Below the pieces are notes generated by a model that was not told the origin of the DNA, searched no databases, and saw nothing but the letters and a program-made list of their open reading frames with translations. 5,694 nt of DNA from NCBI GenBank assembly GCA_025352585.1, contig JANXTD010000384.1, positions 1-5,694 of the forward strand, read 5' to 3'. Source of the stretch: Fimbriiglobus sp. (GTDB taxonomy: Bacteria > Planctomycetota > Planctomycetia > Gemmatales > Gemmataceae). Positions 5,029-5,694 of the stretch are shown piece by piece. A program made the translations under genes and the position numbers. Position 1 is the first letter of the stretch; every line of letters starts with the position of its first letter.

Positions 5029-5694
5029 ATGACGACGACGTGCGAGACCTACCGCGACCGACTCCTCGACCACGCCTACGGGCTGCTCGACGCCGACGAC
5101 GCCTGGCCGATGGCGACCCACCTGCGCGACTGCGCCGAGTGCCGCGCCGCCCAGGACAAGGCCGTCGGGCTGATCGCCAGCGCCTCGAAGACTTCGCACC
5201 CGACCGTCACCTTCACGCCGCCCGCGCCCAAGTCCGTCGCCGAGCCGCGCGCCCGCGAGCCGCGCACCGTGCGCGAGACCAGCTTGCGCTGGGCCGTCGC
5301 CGCGAGCCTGCTGCTGGCCGGGGCGGCGCTGGGCGGCCCCGGCCTGCGCGACCTCGCCGCCACCGCCTGGTTCCGCGCCGCCGTGGACGACTCGTTCGCC
5401 AAGCTCGACGCCGCGCGCCGCGACTCGGACCGCCTCGCCGGCGAAGTGGCGACGGCCCGCGCCGGCCTGGCGACCGCCGCCATAACCGCCCGCGCCAACC
5501 ACGACCGCGCCGCCGAGGACTGGATGGCCGCCGAGGGCCGCGCCGCCAAGGACCGCAGCGCGTCGCCGTTCACGCTCGAAATCGAAGGCCCGGCGACGGC
5601 CGTCGTCGGCGCGCCCAACGAGTACCGCGTCAGTGTCGCCGGCCCGAACGCCCGGCCGGTGCGGTTCGTCGCCACGGTCGCCGGCCCCGACGGC
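5029..5694 (+). CDS. Membrane anti-sigma factor with zinc-finger motif and extracytoplasmic domain (3' end beyond window)
   Basis: The frame is open from the ATG at 5029 to the window edge, giving 222 residues. The N-terminal cytoplasmic part has the zinc-binding anti-sigma pattern H31-x3-C35-x2-C38 (THLRDCAECRA), with C5 as a possible further ligand, as in zf-HC2 anti-sigma domains. A Pro-rich linker (about 57-80) leads to one transmembrane segment (about 88-106, WAVAASLLLAGAALGG). Residues 120-176 are Ala/Arg/Asp-rich and probably a coiled coil. From about 180 the sequence turns beta-like (FTLEIEGPATAVVGAPNEYRV), resembling the start of an Ig-like or macroglobulin MG-type domain and implying a much larger outer part. 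The expected role is to hold the upstream sigma factor at the membrane and release it on an outside signal. The zinc motif and topology are visible; the partner and the outer fold are inferred. Confidence 0.8.
   Translation, partial: MTTTCETYRDRLLDHAYGLLDADDAWPMATHLRDCAECRAAQDKAVGLIASASKTSHPTVTFTPPAPKSVAEPRAREPRTVRETSLRWAVAASLLLAGAALGGPGLRDLAATAWFRAAVDDSFAKLDAARRDSDRLAGEVATARAGLATAAITARANHDRAAEDWMAAEGRAAKDRSASPFTLEIEGPATAVVGAPNEYRVSVAGPNARPVRFVATVAGPDG

Noticed and set aside
4900..5675. Minus-strand open frames opposite the anti-sigma gene
   Set aside because: They are Ala/Gly/Arg-rich shadows. The plus-strand frame has a ribosome site, a zinc motif and a membrane span, although it is open at the window edge.

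Overview
The window is very GC-rich and gene-dense, with seven protein-coding genes, two of them cut by the window edges. Protein style and gene content suggest a planctomycete, probably a Gemmata-like member of the Gemmataceae. The grounds are a high-GC genome, a secreted TPR protein, an ECF-type sigma factor followed by a zinc-finger anti-sigma protein with a long outer part, and a type III polyketide synthase cluster. This placement is inferred from general familiarity, not from a search. No tRNA, rRNA, CRISPR array or mobile element was recognised, and no gene-free stretch exceeds 300 bases.

Left part (1-1288). A membrane-anchored FKBP-type peptidyl-prolyl isomerase runs leftward out of the window. 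It is divergent from a rightward gene for an exported tetratricopeptide-repeat protein. The 106-base gap between them holds a perfect TATAAT box facing the FKBP gene.

Middle part (1293-4212, minus strand). Three tightly packed genes read leftward in the order class I SAM methyltransferase, FAD-dependent oxidoreductase of the geranylgeranyl-reductase type, type III polyketide synthase. The first two overlap by 16 bases and the last two share one base (TGATG), so they are almost certainly one translationally coupled operon. The toolkit (polyketide synthase, flavoprotein, methyltransferase) matches in kind the Streptomyces griseus srs phenolic-lipid operon. The plausible product is a long-chain alkylpyrone, alkylresorcinol or methylated alkylquinone, possibly membrane-associated. 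The catalytic Cys-His-Asn triad of the synthase is intact. The operon may begin with a leaderless mRNA: a -35/-10 pair with 17-base spacing puts the expected transcription start on the A of the ATG, and an 8-bp perfect inverted repeat abuts the -35.

Right part (4398-5694, plus strand). An ECF-type sigma factor is followed after 55 bases by a protein with an H-x3-C-x2-C anti-sigma zinc motif, one membrane span, a probable coiled coil and the start of an outer beta-rich domain that runs off the window. The pair looks like a transmembrane signalling unit. It is divergent from the polyketide operon across a 185-base region, so it could control that operon, but this is only inferred from position.
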